Source: Schistocerca nitens (taxonomy: Eukaryota; Arthropoda; Insecta; Orthoptera; Acrididae). From it: a DNA stretch of 64,000 nt. Under the pieces are notes generated by a model. The model did no database searches. It was not told the origin of the DNA and worked only from the letters and a program-made list of their open reading frames with translations. The position numbers and the translations under genes are program-made. Of this stretch, positions 20,842 through 32,059 are shown piece by piece (the first letter of the stretch is position 1; the number at the start of each line of letters is the position of its first letter). The stretch spans positions 735,675,450 to 735,739,449 of the forward strand of contig NC_064615.1 of NCBI RefSeq assembly GCF_023898315.1, given 5' to 3'.

Positions 20842-21779
20842 AGCCAAAAACTATTGCCGAATGTCTGAACTGTGAACCAATCCCAGTTTATACATTTCTG
20901 TCAACTATTTGTTCGTAAATATTTCCAAATGTTTACAATTATAGAGTCAAGTCGTTTGTCCCTATGTTTTAGTTCCTTGATTGCAATAAGCGAGCAAACA
21001 TGCAGATCATTTTAGTTCGTTAATTACAATAGGGAGTAAACGTTCAGAGCATTTTAGTCAACTACTTCGTTTTAGAACCTTTCACAAACACTCGCTACTT
21101 ATCTTATTTGTCTCGAAAAGTAAAAATACTGTTAGTACTCATACAAACAGTACGTTTTGTTCTGTTTCAATCTCTTTATAAAGAAAAACATTGTTTTACT
21201 TACTTGTCCGGACGATGGTTGATGAAAGACTGTGGAATTTCTTCTGTAAAATTTACCATAAAGAAATATTCTGAAAATTTTTGTCTGACAGTGTACTGTT
21301 CATTTTAGAGACCAAATTATCCATGAGTTACATTTCGATTCCTGAACGTGTTGTCAACGTTGCTACACTCAAAACACCACCCAAATACGAATAAAACGGT
21401 GGGTTTCTACTGTGGGTCAAAAATGACCCACATGGTACTACTAGGGGTACGGCGAAGTCCGGTATTTCTAGGGTTAAACGTGCGGAAAACCATTCGCGCT
21501 AGTACGAAATCGTGGAACAAAGATGGCACTTCTTTGTTTTGCAGTGCTGGCATCTGCTGGTGGCGTTAAACACTCGTCCTCCACAGTGTGACAATCTGTT
21601 GGTTACAGGAGCACACAGGAGGTGAAAGTTTACGTGCTTTTATTTGCATTTTCAGGTGTATGGAATAGTATCTAAGGTAAGAAACTCACTTTCAACCAAT
21701 ATGAATACCTATTTTGGTATTCATTTTTATAAGGAAATGTTGAATTTTAATTATTTCTAGAGAAATATACTGTCTATTC

Positions 21780-24325
21780 GTTTGAAAATTCCTTGACGAC
21801 TGATTTATAGCTTTTAATCAAAGTTACCAAAGAGACTGGGGCGGATCTCAATGCCGGGTCTCTAACCCCAAAGGCCAGCTCCTCCCTGACCTGGAGGATA
21901 CTTAAGCGCTGTCGGTCTACGGCCCCCATGAACTTACCCATATACCAGTCCTTTCTAACTGCCAGCCAGACGTTCTGGATGTGGCCATATTCAAAAACAT
22001 CGCCGCTCACTTTTCACTGGAAGTTCTCCACGAACTGGCCTCCGACCATCACCAAGTACTCCTGCACTTCACCAATGCTGCTCTTTCATTTGATGTTCAT
22101 TCCACTGTGACCCTCACCGATTGGGACAAGTTTGTTGCCAGAGTACTTAATGACACCTCTCGGCACGACCTAGACTTGACAACACTGGCCAATGTATTCC
22201 ATGCTGTGGATTCCTTACCGCCCAAATACAGAAAGCAGTGAAGCTCTCCACCTCCACTGTACCTCGGGCTTTAACCCCCCTGGACGATTTGCCTCCCCTG
22301 TTACGGAAGCTAAAGATGCAAAACAACCGCTGCCACCGGCGGTGGAGGCAGTTTCGCCATCCTCTGGACAAACACCAAATGAGACATCTCCAGCGTGAAT
22401 TCTGCCATCGACTCACTGACTGGAGGTCCGAAAAATAGGAGGACAGGACGTCTGCTTTCCTCCTGCACAATAAGTCTGACTGGGCTGTCATTCGCGCCCT
22501 GCGGCAGTCTATGCCAGCGACTGTCCATCCTATTTTCACGGCAGCGGGCTTGTAGTATGATACCCCCCAAATCGTGGGGACGCTGGCCGATGCGTTTGAG
22601 GCCCAAAATCACCCCCTCGACTAGCTCCTTTCTCTGGACGAATTACAGGACGAACACATTGTCCTGACAGCTGTTGCCGCTTTCAGCAACCGTCCACCTC
22701 TGTCTGCCCCTCTCCCCCCCCCCCTTCCAACCACCACCCGACGTCCATGGCAGAGGTCCTGCGGATCCTACGAAGGAAACATGGCCAGTCAGCCACTGAA
22801 TTGGACGGAATTTTAAACGAACATCTTTGCCACCTTCAGTGCACGCCTTGTTCACTAAGACTTTTAATGGTTGTGTCACGTATGGCTTTTTCCCCTCAGT
22901 GGAAGCAAGCCAAGCTGACTGCGATCCCCAAGCGGTTCAAGGACCCTACGGACCCCACAAACAACAGGCCTATGAGCCTCTTAAGTACCGTGACGAATGT
23001 CCTTGAATCAGTGATCCTCCACCGGCTTTCCCAACCTCTGGCAGTGGCTGGGACGATCCGACCTGAACAGTTCAGATTTACTTCGCACCTCTCTGCCGGA
23101 CTTCAGGTCCTATGAATCACTGAATACGTCAGCAAATGCTTCAACAGCGGCAAGTCGGCAGCTGCCGTATTTCTGGACTCGCAGAACGCCAACGACAAGA
23201 TCTGGTACGACAACCTAGTACACAAGATTCTGACGCAGACCCCTACATCGGATATCTATATCAAAATCGTGGACGACTTCCTCCACAGTAGGACTTTCCT
23301 AGTGGCTTAACGGGGAATGCGTTCAGGCATTCGCCAATTGTCGGTGGGCACTCCACAAGGATCGGAGTTGTCTCCCATTCTTTTTAATAAAGATGTGAAT
23401 GATATGAATGATATGCCGGGTCATCCCCGAATGCCACTTGGCACAATATGCTGACGACATAACACTTTATGGTTCAAATGGCTCTGAGCACTATGGGACT
23501 TAACTTCTGAGGTCATCAGTCCCCTAGAACTTAGAACTACTTAAACCTAACTAACCTAAGGACATCACACACATAACACTTTATACCACTGGCCGTATCA
23601 CTGACACCATCATCATCCGCCTCCAGCGACAGGTGGACGCTACCATCACCCGGTGCCGGACAAACAAAATAGCTCTCAATGCCGCCAAAACTATGGCAGT
23701 CTATGTTACCAAATGGCACCCAATCCTCCACCGCAATATTTCGATTGCAGGCGTGCTGGTGCCCTGGTCACTGACGACCACCCATCTAGGGGTCCGGATG
23801 GACCACAAGTTGCTGTTCAACTGTAACGCGTAATATGTCACCGACAAGGGGCAAAAGCTGATTAGGGCTTTGTACCCGCTCTTCCAAAGTAGAGAACTTA
23901 ACCTGTATACAAAGCTCCGCATCTACTGCCTGCCCTCACATGTGGCTCCACTGCATGGGCCACAGTTAGTGTCACCAGGATGTCGACGTTGCAGCGCCTG
24001 CTGAACAAGGCTCTTAGGTGGACCCTGCACACCCCGCCACTCACAAGAATCTCAACATCACGCGGCGGCTCTATGAGAAAGTGGATGCCCTGCGCGACAC
24101 TGTCCATGAAAACCACGTTGGGACCACACTTCCATGCCGCTGCCATCGACATCCTGGTCCTTTAACCATCCTAGAGGAATCAGATTCCGACCATGGCTGA
24201 TGATAGGCCTGGTATGCCCATTGCAGATAAATCCTTTGGGGGGACTAGCCCCCCATTCTACATCCACTACTTTCCTACCCTACTTACCCATCTCATACTA
24301 AGTTTTTATGCCTTACTGACGTGTG
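21780..24325 (+). mobile_element. jockey-type LINE remnant (endonuclease end and reverse transcriptase)
   Basis: The block at 21960-22241 matches the end of an APE-type endonuclease domain: LPDVLDVAIFKNI-like, then HELASDHHQVLLHF, which includes the conserved SDH. RT motifs follow. WKQAKLTAIPKRFKDPTDPT and NNRPMSLLSTVTNVLE are at about 22900-23010. A VGTPQGSELSPILFN region is near 23345-23388, and the catalytic YADDITLY is at 23447-23470. After a SINE the thumb region continues (RCRTNKIALNAAKT, GVLVPWSLTTTHLGV). Numerous stops and frameshifts make it a pseudo-element. The 5' start is uncertain. Confidence 0.75.
23471..23574 (-). mobile_element. 5'-truncated SINE-A directly after the YADD box of the LINE
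   Basis: Only the 3' half of SINE-A is present, from GGTTCAAATGG to the GTGTGTGATGTCC region (reverse strand). A perfect 10-bp duplication AACACTTTAT lies at 23461-23470 and 23575-23584, so the LINE codons ITLY are duplicated at the insertion. Confidence 0.9.
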
Positions 24326-24812
24326 CTGTCACCATTGGAGGATGGTACAGGACTCCAAGTCCCACCACAAAACCTCCAATGTCAACCACGATAGCTGAGT
24401 GCCGTCCTACGGGCCTGGGTTCGATTCCCGGCTGGGTCGGAGATTTTTCCGCTCAGGGACTGTGTGTGGTGTTGTCTTCATCATCATATCACCCCCATCC
24501 GACGCGTAGGCCGCCCAATGTGGCGTGTTCTGTCACCATTGATGATGGTACAGGACTCCAAGTCCCACCACAAAACCTCCAATGTCCGCCCCGATAGCTG
24601 AGTGCCGTCCTACGTGCCTGGGTTCGATTCCCGGCTGGGTCGGAGATTTTTTCGCTCAGGGACTGTGTGTTGTGTTATCTTCATCATCATTTCACCCCCA
24701 TACGACGCGTAGGCCGCCCAATGTGGCGTCGAATGTAATAAGAGGTGCACCAAGGCGGCTGGACCTGCCCCGCAAGGAGCCTCCCGGACAATGACGTCAA
24801 ACGCTCATTACC
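24326..24812 (+). mobile_element. Tandem SINE-C: 204-bp duplicated unit
   Basis: Two heads of SINE-C stand 204 bp apart (GATAGCTGAGTGCCGTCCTA at about 24390 and 24594). Each has the B box GGTTCGATTCCCGGC. The duplicated unit runs from CTGTCACCATTG (24326 and 24530) and includes a short palindrome-flanked leader, CATTGGAGG...CCTCCAATG. The first copy stops at CAATGTGGCGT. The second continues to a full-length 3' part ending near CGCTCATTACCATTA at about 24812. This looks like a tandem duplication after insertion into, or next to, the 3' end of the jockey-type LINE. Confidence 0.75.
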
Positions 24813-25984
24813 ATTACATCCAATGTGTATTCCGGCTAAATTTACTGCCTCACCAACACAGTTAGACCGCGTAAGACCGGTGTTGCTGTATTGTACCGTA
24901 TCACATATTTAAAAAAATACCAATGAGACTGGTGAGCCAGTCCTTAAACGAATTTTTTGAAGTCAGTAACGCAAATATAGCTGATGAACCAATTTTTCGG
25001 CAATTCAGATATTTCGTAGTATTTGGTTGTAAGGAGGGGGTGCTGGGTGCGGATGAGTGTCGCATGCAATATTTGCAAAAGCTCAGAGTGGGAAAGGAGG
25101 ACTGTCCTCTCCCCCACCCCTGTCCTCCCCTCTTTCACCTCAGAATGTGATAAGATGTCACGATCCCTGTGGGAATCTTTGAGATAAGTAAGTGCTCATG
25201 TTGATATCAGCAAAATATGACATGTGCAGTTGTCTCAGTAATCATAGGACAAAGGAAAAAAGACGCTGACAGATCCCGCACGCAGTGCCCTACTACAGAA
25301 ATTCTGGTTATATTTCAATGAAGTACACTTACACACACAATTCAGTGTAGCCTATTACGTACACTGTAGCTATGGCAAAGAATATTTGCAGTTTAAATTC
25401 TACAGAAGTAGCAATGGTATAAAATATTTCGCTAAAAGCTGTATGTAATGTTTTAAACTCTTAAGTAGGTGTCTATTGCAAAATGAAACCGAGAACAGTT
25501 TAAGGAAGGAGATGTTAAACATAGACATCGCTGTCATTTAACTAGTGCATATGGGGGCTGCAGATGGCACTTCCACTCTAACGTTTGCCGTCCTCTTAGA
25601 GTCCTTGTCGTATTTCACAACTTGAGTAATTATAATGGCCACTTTTTTAAAAATATGTGTATATAATTTCATTCCCTGCCCCATATTGGCAGGAGAGGGC
25701 TGACAGCAGCATAGTCCACAGCTCTTCAGCCAAATGGCTTTACAAAAATAAATGGAAAGAGGAACTCTTACATAAAAAGGGGGACAAAAGAGGGGCATAA
25801 AAAACACAGTAAATGGAGATGATGGGAATTAAAATATACACTAATACGAGGACATGCACTAGGGGACAGATAAAACCTCGACATCAAGTTAAAGTAACAC
25901 AGCTGGCAATTCAATGCGCACTTAAAATACACTGGAGGCAAACACAAGTTAAAAGTCGGCTACAGTATAAAAATCACACAGATT
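24813..25984. other. Nothing recognised
   Basis: AT-rich sequence with only short open frames and no terminal repeats or splice-bounded coding blocks that I can support. Confidence 0.4.
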
Positions 25985-26385
25985 CTACAGAGTGTCGACA
26001 CATTGCTTGGCCTGCTCGATCACCAGGTCTCCAATCGAGCTTACATGCGACCTCATAGGGTGACAACCCTAGTGTCATCCGCAAACAGTTTTAACCGTCC
26101 GCGTATTGACTGACCAGGTGCAACAGGCGTGGAACTCCATCCCACAAACAGTCATCCAGCACCTGTAAACAGCTGTGCATTCAAGACTGTCTGCTTGCAT
26201 TCAACATTGCGGCGACTATCCAGTTGTCGATGTACTAGCATTTAACATTTGCAACGGCTTTCCTGTGACCTTGTAATGATAATCACTTAAATATGTTACC
26301 TAAATCACAGCATTCCCGAAATTTCCTTATTCTACATTTCTTCTTTTTTTTCTGTTGCATTTTTTCCGTCAGTGTATATGGTCTA
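25985..26385 (+). mobile_element. Tc1-like transposase C-terminus and right terminus
   Basis: The + strand begins within the third catalytic block (WPARSPDLQSS, with AWPARSPDL visible at about 26008-26035). It passes through a VQQAWNSIPQTVIQHL-like trail (about 26105-26165, frames broken) and ends with the terminal sequence GCATTTTTTCCGTCAGTGTA at about 26358-26377. The 5' three quarters of the element are missing. Confidence 0.6.
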
Positions 26386-26991
26386 GTTTAATTTAGTGGA
26401 ACAGTTGATGGAGTTCACGAACTGTTGACAATATATCTTATTGCCCTCCTTAATGTGGCGGCGGCTCTCAGTTCTCGCTACCGAAAAGTCTGCGTGACTG
26501 TCATTGGGTGGTGTCCTTTAGAATCATCTCCGCAGAGCCACACAACTACCGAGCGGAGTCCATTATTCCCTTGGCAGGGAGGAACGAACATCACGAGGAT
26601 CGTTTTCCTGACACTGCCTATTTATTATTGCACTCGGACTTTACATTCAAACACAGTTAGCTGTACGTGTCAAGTTCGTCTTGCAGAGCTCTCCTCTGGG
26701 TGATGACTTCATTTCGGTCACAATAATAAGCTCTGTTCAGGGGTGAAATAGTTGTGGACGCTCACAACATATAATACGCGTGGAATCTCTGCAGCTTACG
26801 GGGGAACCTCCCCATCGCATCCCCCTCAGAATTAGTTATAAGTTGGTACAGTGGATAGGTCTTGAAAAACTGAACACAGATCAATCGAGAAAACAGGAAG
26901 AAGTTGTGTGGAACTATGAAAAAATAAGCAAAATATACAAACTGAGTAGTCCATGTGTAAGATAGGCAACATCCAGGTGGATATGTATCCA

Positions 26992-27066
26992 TGAGTGCCG
27001 TGGTCCCGTTGTTAGCCTTTGCAGCTGCGGACCGATAGGTCCTTGGTTCAAGTCTTCCCTCGGGAG
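26992..27066 (+). other. tRNA-like module in the left foldback arm
   Basis: The D-arm/A-box-like region is CCGTTGTTAGCCTTTGCAG and the B box is GGTTCAAGTC, with spacing as in a tRNA. The acceptor stem does not pair well, so it is not a functional tRNA gene. It could provide an internal RNA polymerase III promoter. Confidence 0.5.
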
Positions 27067-27685
27067 AAAATTTTAATTTTTTATTTTTCAGACAATTATC
27101 AAAGTTCAGGCACTCACGTATAATCAACTTCGCTCTCCGAAATTCCAGGACATGTTCAGATTTGCTTGGACATATGCAGGATTTGGCGGTCTACACACGG
27201 AAAAATTTGAAAACGTTAAAAACATATGTTTTCACAGAGCACAGTCAAAACTGTGCGACTGTGAAACTGATGCATTCATTTGTTGCAGTTAATGTGACAA
27301 ACTCTTACGTTTTCACACTTTTTTGGGAGTGATTATCAAATCCACAAGAAAACCTAAATTGGGCAAGGTAGAAGAATCTTTTTACCCATTCACCAAGTTA
27401 GGTGGGTCGACAACATATTCCTGTCATGTGACGCACATGCCGTCACCAGTGTCGTATAGGATATATCAGACGTGTTTTCCTGTGGAGGAATCGGTTGACC
27501 TATGACCTTGCAATCAAATGTTTTCGGTTTCCATTGGACAGGCACGTCCTTTCGGCTACTAATCGCACGGTTTTGCGGTGCGGTCCCAAAACACAGACAC
27601 TAAACTTATTACACTGAACAGAGACGTCAATGAACGAACGGACAGATCATAACTTTGCAAAAATAAAGAAAGTAAACTTTTCACT

Positions 27686-27757
27686 CAAGGGAAGATTTGA
27701 ACCAAGAACCTCTCATTCCGCAGCTGCTCACGCTAACCACGGGACCACGGCGCTCCT
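27686..27757 (-). other. tRNA-like module in the right foldback arm
   Basis: The reverse complement has GTGGTTAGCGTGAGCAGCTG as D-arm/A-box and GGTTCAAATC as B box, a better match to a tRNA than the left copy. Orientation is opposite to the left module, so the two would transcribe towards each other across the element. Confidence 0.55.
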
Positions 27758-28003
27758 GAACTCGGACTCTCCTAGATGTTGTGTATCTTGCACATGGACA
27801 ACTCAGTTTGTATATTTTGCTTAGTTTTTTCATAGTTCCACACAACTTCTTCCTGTTTTCTCGATTGATTTGTGTTCAGTTTTTCAAGGCCTATCCACTG
27901 TGCCAACTTATAACTAAATCTGAGGGGGGTGCGATGGGGAGGTTCCCTTGTTAGAAACTTGTTGAAAGCCTGATCATCTACAATTTCGTTGGGAGGCATT
28001 TGT

Positions 28004-28396
28004 GGTTCAAATGGCTTTGAGTACTATGGGACTTAACATCTGAGGCCATCAGTCCCGGCCGGCCGGAGTAGCCGAGCGGTTCTAGGCGCTTCACTCTGGA
28101 ACCGTGCGACCGCTACGGTCGCAGGTTCGAATCCTGCCTCGGGCGTGGATGTGTGTATCCTTAGGTTAGTTAGGTTTAAGTAGTTCTAAGTTCTGGCGGA
28201 CAGATGACCTCAGAAGTTAAGTCCCATAGTGCGCAGAGCCAACCATCATCAGTTCGCTAGAACTTAGAACTACTTAAACCTAACTAACCTAAGGACATGA
28301 CACACATCCATGCCCGAGGCAGGATTCAAACCTGCGACCGTAGCAGTCGCGCGGTTCCGGACTGAGGCGCCTACAACCGCTCGGTCACAGCGGCCG
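28004..28396 (-). mobile_element. SINE-A (outer), split by a second SINE-A
   Basis: The 3' part (28004-28055) and the head plus body (28247-28396) together make one complete reverse-strand SINE-A. The outer 8-bp duplication GCATTTGT is at 27996-28003 and 28397-28404. The interruption is the + strand SINE at 28056-28246. Confidence 0.9.
28056..28246 (+). mobile_element. SINE-A (inner), inserted in the outer SINE-A
   Basis: Full head with GAGTAGCCGAGCGGTTCTAG, canonical B box and body, and 3' end GCGCAGAGCCAAC. The duplication of outer-SINE sequence CATCAGTCC / CATCAGTTC (28047-28055 and 28247-28255) proves that it landed inside the other copy. Confidence 0.9.
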
Positions 28397-28417
28397 GCAT
28401 TTGTAGGTAATACGTGG

Positions 28418-28935
28418 GGTGTTCAAATGAAAAGATACAAATGTCGTAACAACCAAACCATCTGAAATTTGCATATACCGATTTGGGATAACATAGTGAG
28501 CCATCTATGAACGCGACGAATACTTCGTCACGTCTTCCTAAGAAATTCAAATCTGTGCCCTCAGCAGTCAAAGTGATGCTCGCCGTCTTTTTCGACGTCC
28601 TATGACAAATACTCATCCAATCCCGAGAGCACGGTACAACCAAAATGACGAATACTTCTGTAACCTGCAAAACTCCTAGAGCGAACGGCGTTGTCGGCTC
28701 ACGGAGGGAGTGATTCTGCTCCACGCTAATGTGCATCCACAGGTCTGCAAGGCCACGCAATGTGTAATGGCCAACTTCAAATGGGAGCAGCTTGAGCTTG
28801 CGACGTACAGACAGGACACGTCACCGGCGACTACCATGTGTTTGGTCCACTAAAACAACACCTCAAAGGGCGCGCTTGTATGTCGGACGACGAACTGAAG
28901 GATACAGGGTACAGTGGGGGACTGGCTCCTGTCAC
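28418..28935 (+). mobile_element. mariner remnant
   Basis: The left end begins GGTGTTCAAATGAAAAGATA, a mariner-type terminus. Transposase remnants are visible on + strand: TEGVILLHANVHPQV (HDNARPH box with Asp replaced), VMANFKWEQLE, then GPLKQHLKG and SDDELKD at 28840-28890. Much of the N-terminal and middle region is missing or scrambled, and no right terminus is seen. Confidence 0.65.
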
Positions 28936-29760
28936 AGCCGCGGGATCGCTGAGAACAGGGAATCCTTTGGCTTGTGAAACGGGGGGTAGTTGTGCTCAAG
29001 TCTTTGGTGATTACTTTTGAATAAAGACTTCAGCTTAGTATACCACAGTGGCGTTTCATATATTTTCTTTGGAATGCACCTCATATACGCCCCTCCTAAA
29101 CGGTAGTTGCACTATTGCTGTCAATACTTGCAAAATGGTATGTAGAGAAACGTCTAGAAGTGATATTCGTCTCAAACGCTACAGTCCCACAGTACAGAGG
29201 CCTCTGTACATTTACGATAAATCTCCCGTAGACTGGAAGTAAATCACTTTGTTTAGAAATGATGAGAGATACACTTGCCCACATAATCCTGAATCGTCTA
29301 CCTCTCCATTGGAGTGTGGAGCCACTCATCCGTTAAATTTTTCTACTTCTGTCCTCTTGCTGCCAAGTTGATAAGGTACCGGTTGGTTCCCTCCCGCAGA
29401 ATTCAAGCAGATTAGCCTTCTTCAGATTCGTTTAGAGCCTCCTTTTGTAAGTTTAAGGGTGTTAGCTCGTAGGTTTTCTTTCTGTAGCGACGTTGGTTGT
29501 GTTGAATGCTTTGGTACACCAATGGCAGAGGTGAAGCTGCGCTGTCGGGCCTCAACAACTAAGTCGAGAAGAGCCATACCTGCAAGGGGGAAGGTCCTTC
29601 GTTCTAGTTTCGGTTCGGGACAAAGTTTTAATCCTCCTGAAATGCACAAAACTACGCACACTTAGCTACAGAGTGAAAAATTCATTATGTATACTGGTTG
29701 GATGTTTCGCAGTTTCTTGTTGGGTTGGTGAGGGCACCTATATAGCGTTGTCAGACAGCA

Positions 29761-29970
29761 AAAATATTCAAATATGTGTGAATTCCTAAGGGACCAAACT
29801 GCTGAGGTCATCAGTCCCTAGATTTACACACTGCTTATACTAACTTAAACTAACTTATGCTAAGAACAACACACACACAACCATGCCCAGGGGAGGACAC
29901 GAACTTCCGACGTGAGGGGCGGCGCAATCCGTGACATGGCACCTCTAACCACTCGGTCACTCCTCGCGGC
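29761..29970 (-). mobile_element. SINE-B copy with 12-bp target-site duplication
   Basis: Reverse-strand SINE-B: the head is GCCGCGAGGAGTGACCGAGTGG, read with a mutated B box near 29905. The body has AGTATAAGCAGTGTGTAAAT and the 3' block GGGACTGATGACCTCAGCAG, which is shared in part with SINE-A. Flanks TGTCAGACAGCA (29749-29760) and TGTCAGACAACA (29971-29982) differ by one base. Confidence 0.85.
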
Positions 29971-29982
29971 TGTCAGACAACA

Positions 29983-31073
29983 CTGCATTGAATCGATGGG
30001 TGCCACATTGGATGCAATAGTCTTACAAGTGCACTGCTGAGAAAATGTACTTGCTTGTTGACTCTGCTGGTTGTGTCACAGCACCTTTCATATGGAAACA
30101 AAAGATGAAGGGAAGTCGGACAACCGCACTGAGCTGAAAATTTTGTCCGATACATTATGAGGAACTCTCTGTGATATTGATTTACTACACCTTCTTTTCT
30201 TCCAAGCTTCTAGTTCAGTTTTGCCTGTACGTAGCCCAATATACTCATACGTTCCTAGTAGTACGCTGGGTTACTACTCTCTAGATACACTTGTCATACC
30301 TTTGATCATGTCTGACAATGTGTCGAAACTCTCACAGTTACATTATAATTTGTGTGACTTGTTGAGTTCCTATACTTTGACCCAGAAATGACAATCTGAT
30401 GGGTTTTAAATATGCAAACATTTGGAAATGGCTTCAGAACCGAAAGTGTGCTACAGTGGGAACAAAATAAAGCGATATTTTTAGTCAGCCAGTGACAGCC
30501 AGAGTGGTAAATGTTGCCTTTCAGACAATTACATTTTTCTCTTATTTTTCAGTACTGTATACGTAGTTACACGTCTTGCTGTTTTCTACAGTTCCTTTGT
30601 AAACTACATCTTGAGGTAGTCAAAAGAATCATATTTTAGTTTTTAGAGGTAATAATTCATTTACTTAGCTATAATTTCTACTTCCTCATTAGAGAATCAC
30701 GTCTTAGAAAGTACTCTGTCACTAAACGCGTTCTTACAGTGAAGTTATGCAACAGACGTGCCTCAGATTTCCGAAGATGAGTAGTGATATGATTACACGA
30801 TAAGATAGTTTATCTTCCACGTTAAAAGATCCATCTAAAAAGCGACAAACAAACGTGATTGGCTACTTATTTCATCACACTACATACTCCCTATTAAAAC
30901 GGAGTAACTTCCGTTACTATCATTACAAACTGTCACCAAGATAGAGACTGATTTTTTTTAGTTTTGTTACGCACGTCATTACTGACACTACTTTTTAACT
31001 GTGAGGAGTCAGACGGAGCTACTGAGTTCGGTCACCAGCAGCCATCGTGGAAGGAGGGGAGCTCTCGAGGACC
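29983..31073. other. Region upstream of the esterase first coding exon; no clear promoter
   Basis: No repeat is recognised. The transcription start and 5' UTR of the esterase should lie here, or in exons further upstream, but I see neither a convincing TATA box nor an initiator that I could defend. Confidence 0.35.
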
Positions 31074-31133
31074 ATGGCGATCCTTCGCTTGGTTGCATTT
31101 TTACAACTCTGTTTAATAACAGTCGCTTTGTCA
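31074..31133 (+). CDS. Carboxylesterase exon 1: signal peptide
   Basis: ATG at 31074 in the strong context ACCATGG opens 20 codons: a short N-region (MAILR), a hydrophobic core (LVAFLQLCLITVALS) and a direct phase-0 donor GTAAGTA at 31134. This is a classical signal peptide, so the esterase should enter the secretory pathway. Residue 21 onward (AEEYVTVDIEEG, exon 2) is the expected mature start. I chose this ATG because it joins in frame to exon 2 and because signal peptides in this family commonly form a separate exon. An overlapping 61-codon open frame (31001-31186) is in another frame and crosses the donor, so it is not the coding frame. Intron 1 is 31134-41300. Confidence 0.75.
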
Positions 31134-31424
31134 GTAAGTATCTTCATTTATTCAGCATAATCCGTTACGTTTCGCACAAGATGTAGTGCTTCATGCAATG
31201 TGTGTATGTGTAAAAACAACAAAAAGATACAGTAAGCTGTCATCAAAATTCATACTTACTTGTCACGATGGCGTACCGACAACGCAGCTTCACCCAAAGC
31301 TGTTCTATATAAGAAGCCTGATTCTTCAATTTCCAAAGTTTAAAAATGGGTCTCCGAATTCAATGAAAATTGGCCGTGCCAAAGAACACTCGAAGCTGTA
31401 ACTCCATATGAAAACATCTGTTGT
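31134..31424 (+). other. Intron 1, proximal part
   Basis: Intron sequence following the donor of exon 1. No repeat or regulatory motif was recognised before the LINE that begins at about 31425. Confidence 0.5.
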
Positions 31425-32059
31425 TGTTGTGTCCTTCAGACCGAAGACTGGTTTGACAGAGCTATCCATACTACTCTACCCTGTGGAACCTCTTCATCTC
31501 TAAATAACTACTGGAGCCTACATCCTTCTGAATCTCCAATCCTTCTGAATCTCCTTACTGTATTCACCTCTTCGTCTCCCTCTAAGATTCCCAGCCCACA
31601 TCCCTTCCTCCAGTATTAAAGTGGTGATCCCTTGATGCCTCAGAATGTGTCCTATCAATCGATAGGAAAAGAAGGTATCGATTGATACCTTCTTTGTCAA
31701 GTTGTGCAAACAAATTAATTATCTTCCTGCTTGTGTTCCGTACCTCCTGATTCTATTCAGTACCTCTACCCATCTAATCCTCAGAATTCTTCTGTAGCAC
31801 CACATTTCAAAAGCTTCTGTTCTCTTTTTGTCTGAACTGTATGTCATCCATATTTCACTTCCATACATGGCTACACTCCATATAAGTACCTTCAGGAACG
31901 ACTTGCTAGCTCTTAAGTCTATATTTGATCTTAACAGATTTCTCTTTCTTGCCGTTGCCACGCTACATTTTTTATATCATCTCTATTTCGGCTGTCGCCA
32001 GTTATTTTGAAACCCAAATACAAAACTCACCTACTACTTTCAGAGTCTCGTTTCTTAAT

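Larger units (their letters stand above)
15710..21477 (+). mobile_element. piggyBac-family transposon, decayed and invaded by SINEs
   Basis: The right end is clear. TTAA at 21474-21477 is followed inward by a terminal sequence, and about 45 bp further in by the palindrome-bearing motif AGTAGTACCATGTGGGTCAT (reverse complement at about 21427-21446). A matching inverted motif AGTAGTATCATGTGGGTCAT is at about 15743-15762. It implies a left end near 15710, but the left TTAA is not preserved. Between them lie transposase remnants (16235-20651) separated by four SINEs and a MITE. The left boundary is an inference from the spacing of the subterminal motif. Confidence 0.75.
26797..27955. mobile_element. 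Foldback-type element with long inverted arms carrying tRNA-like modules
   Basis: The outer ends are inverted copies, GGGAACCTCCCCATCGCA near 26801 and its complement near 27930-27950. The inverted similarity continues for about 290-310 bp into each side (roughly 26797-27090 and 27640-27955). Each arm ends inward with a tRNA-like segment. The centre (about 27090-27640) is unique and has no open frame of note. There is no transposase, so it must be non-autonomous. Arm divergence is moderate. I could not settle the target-site duplication. Confidence 0.75.

Noticed and set aside
31001-31186. 61-codon + strand open frame overlapping exon 1
   Set aside because: Different frame from the signal peptide; reads through the donor at 31134 and does not join exon 2.
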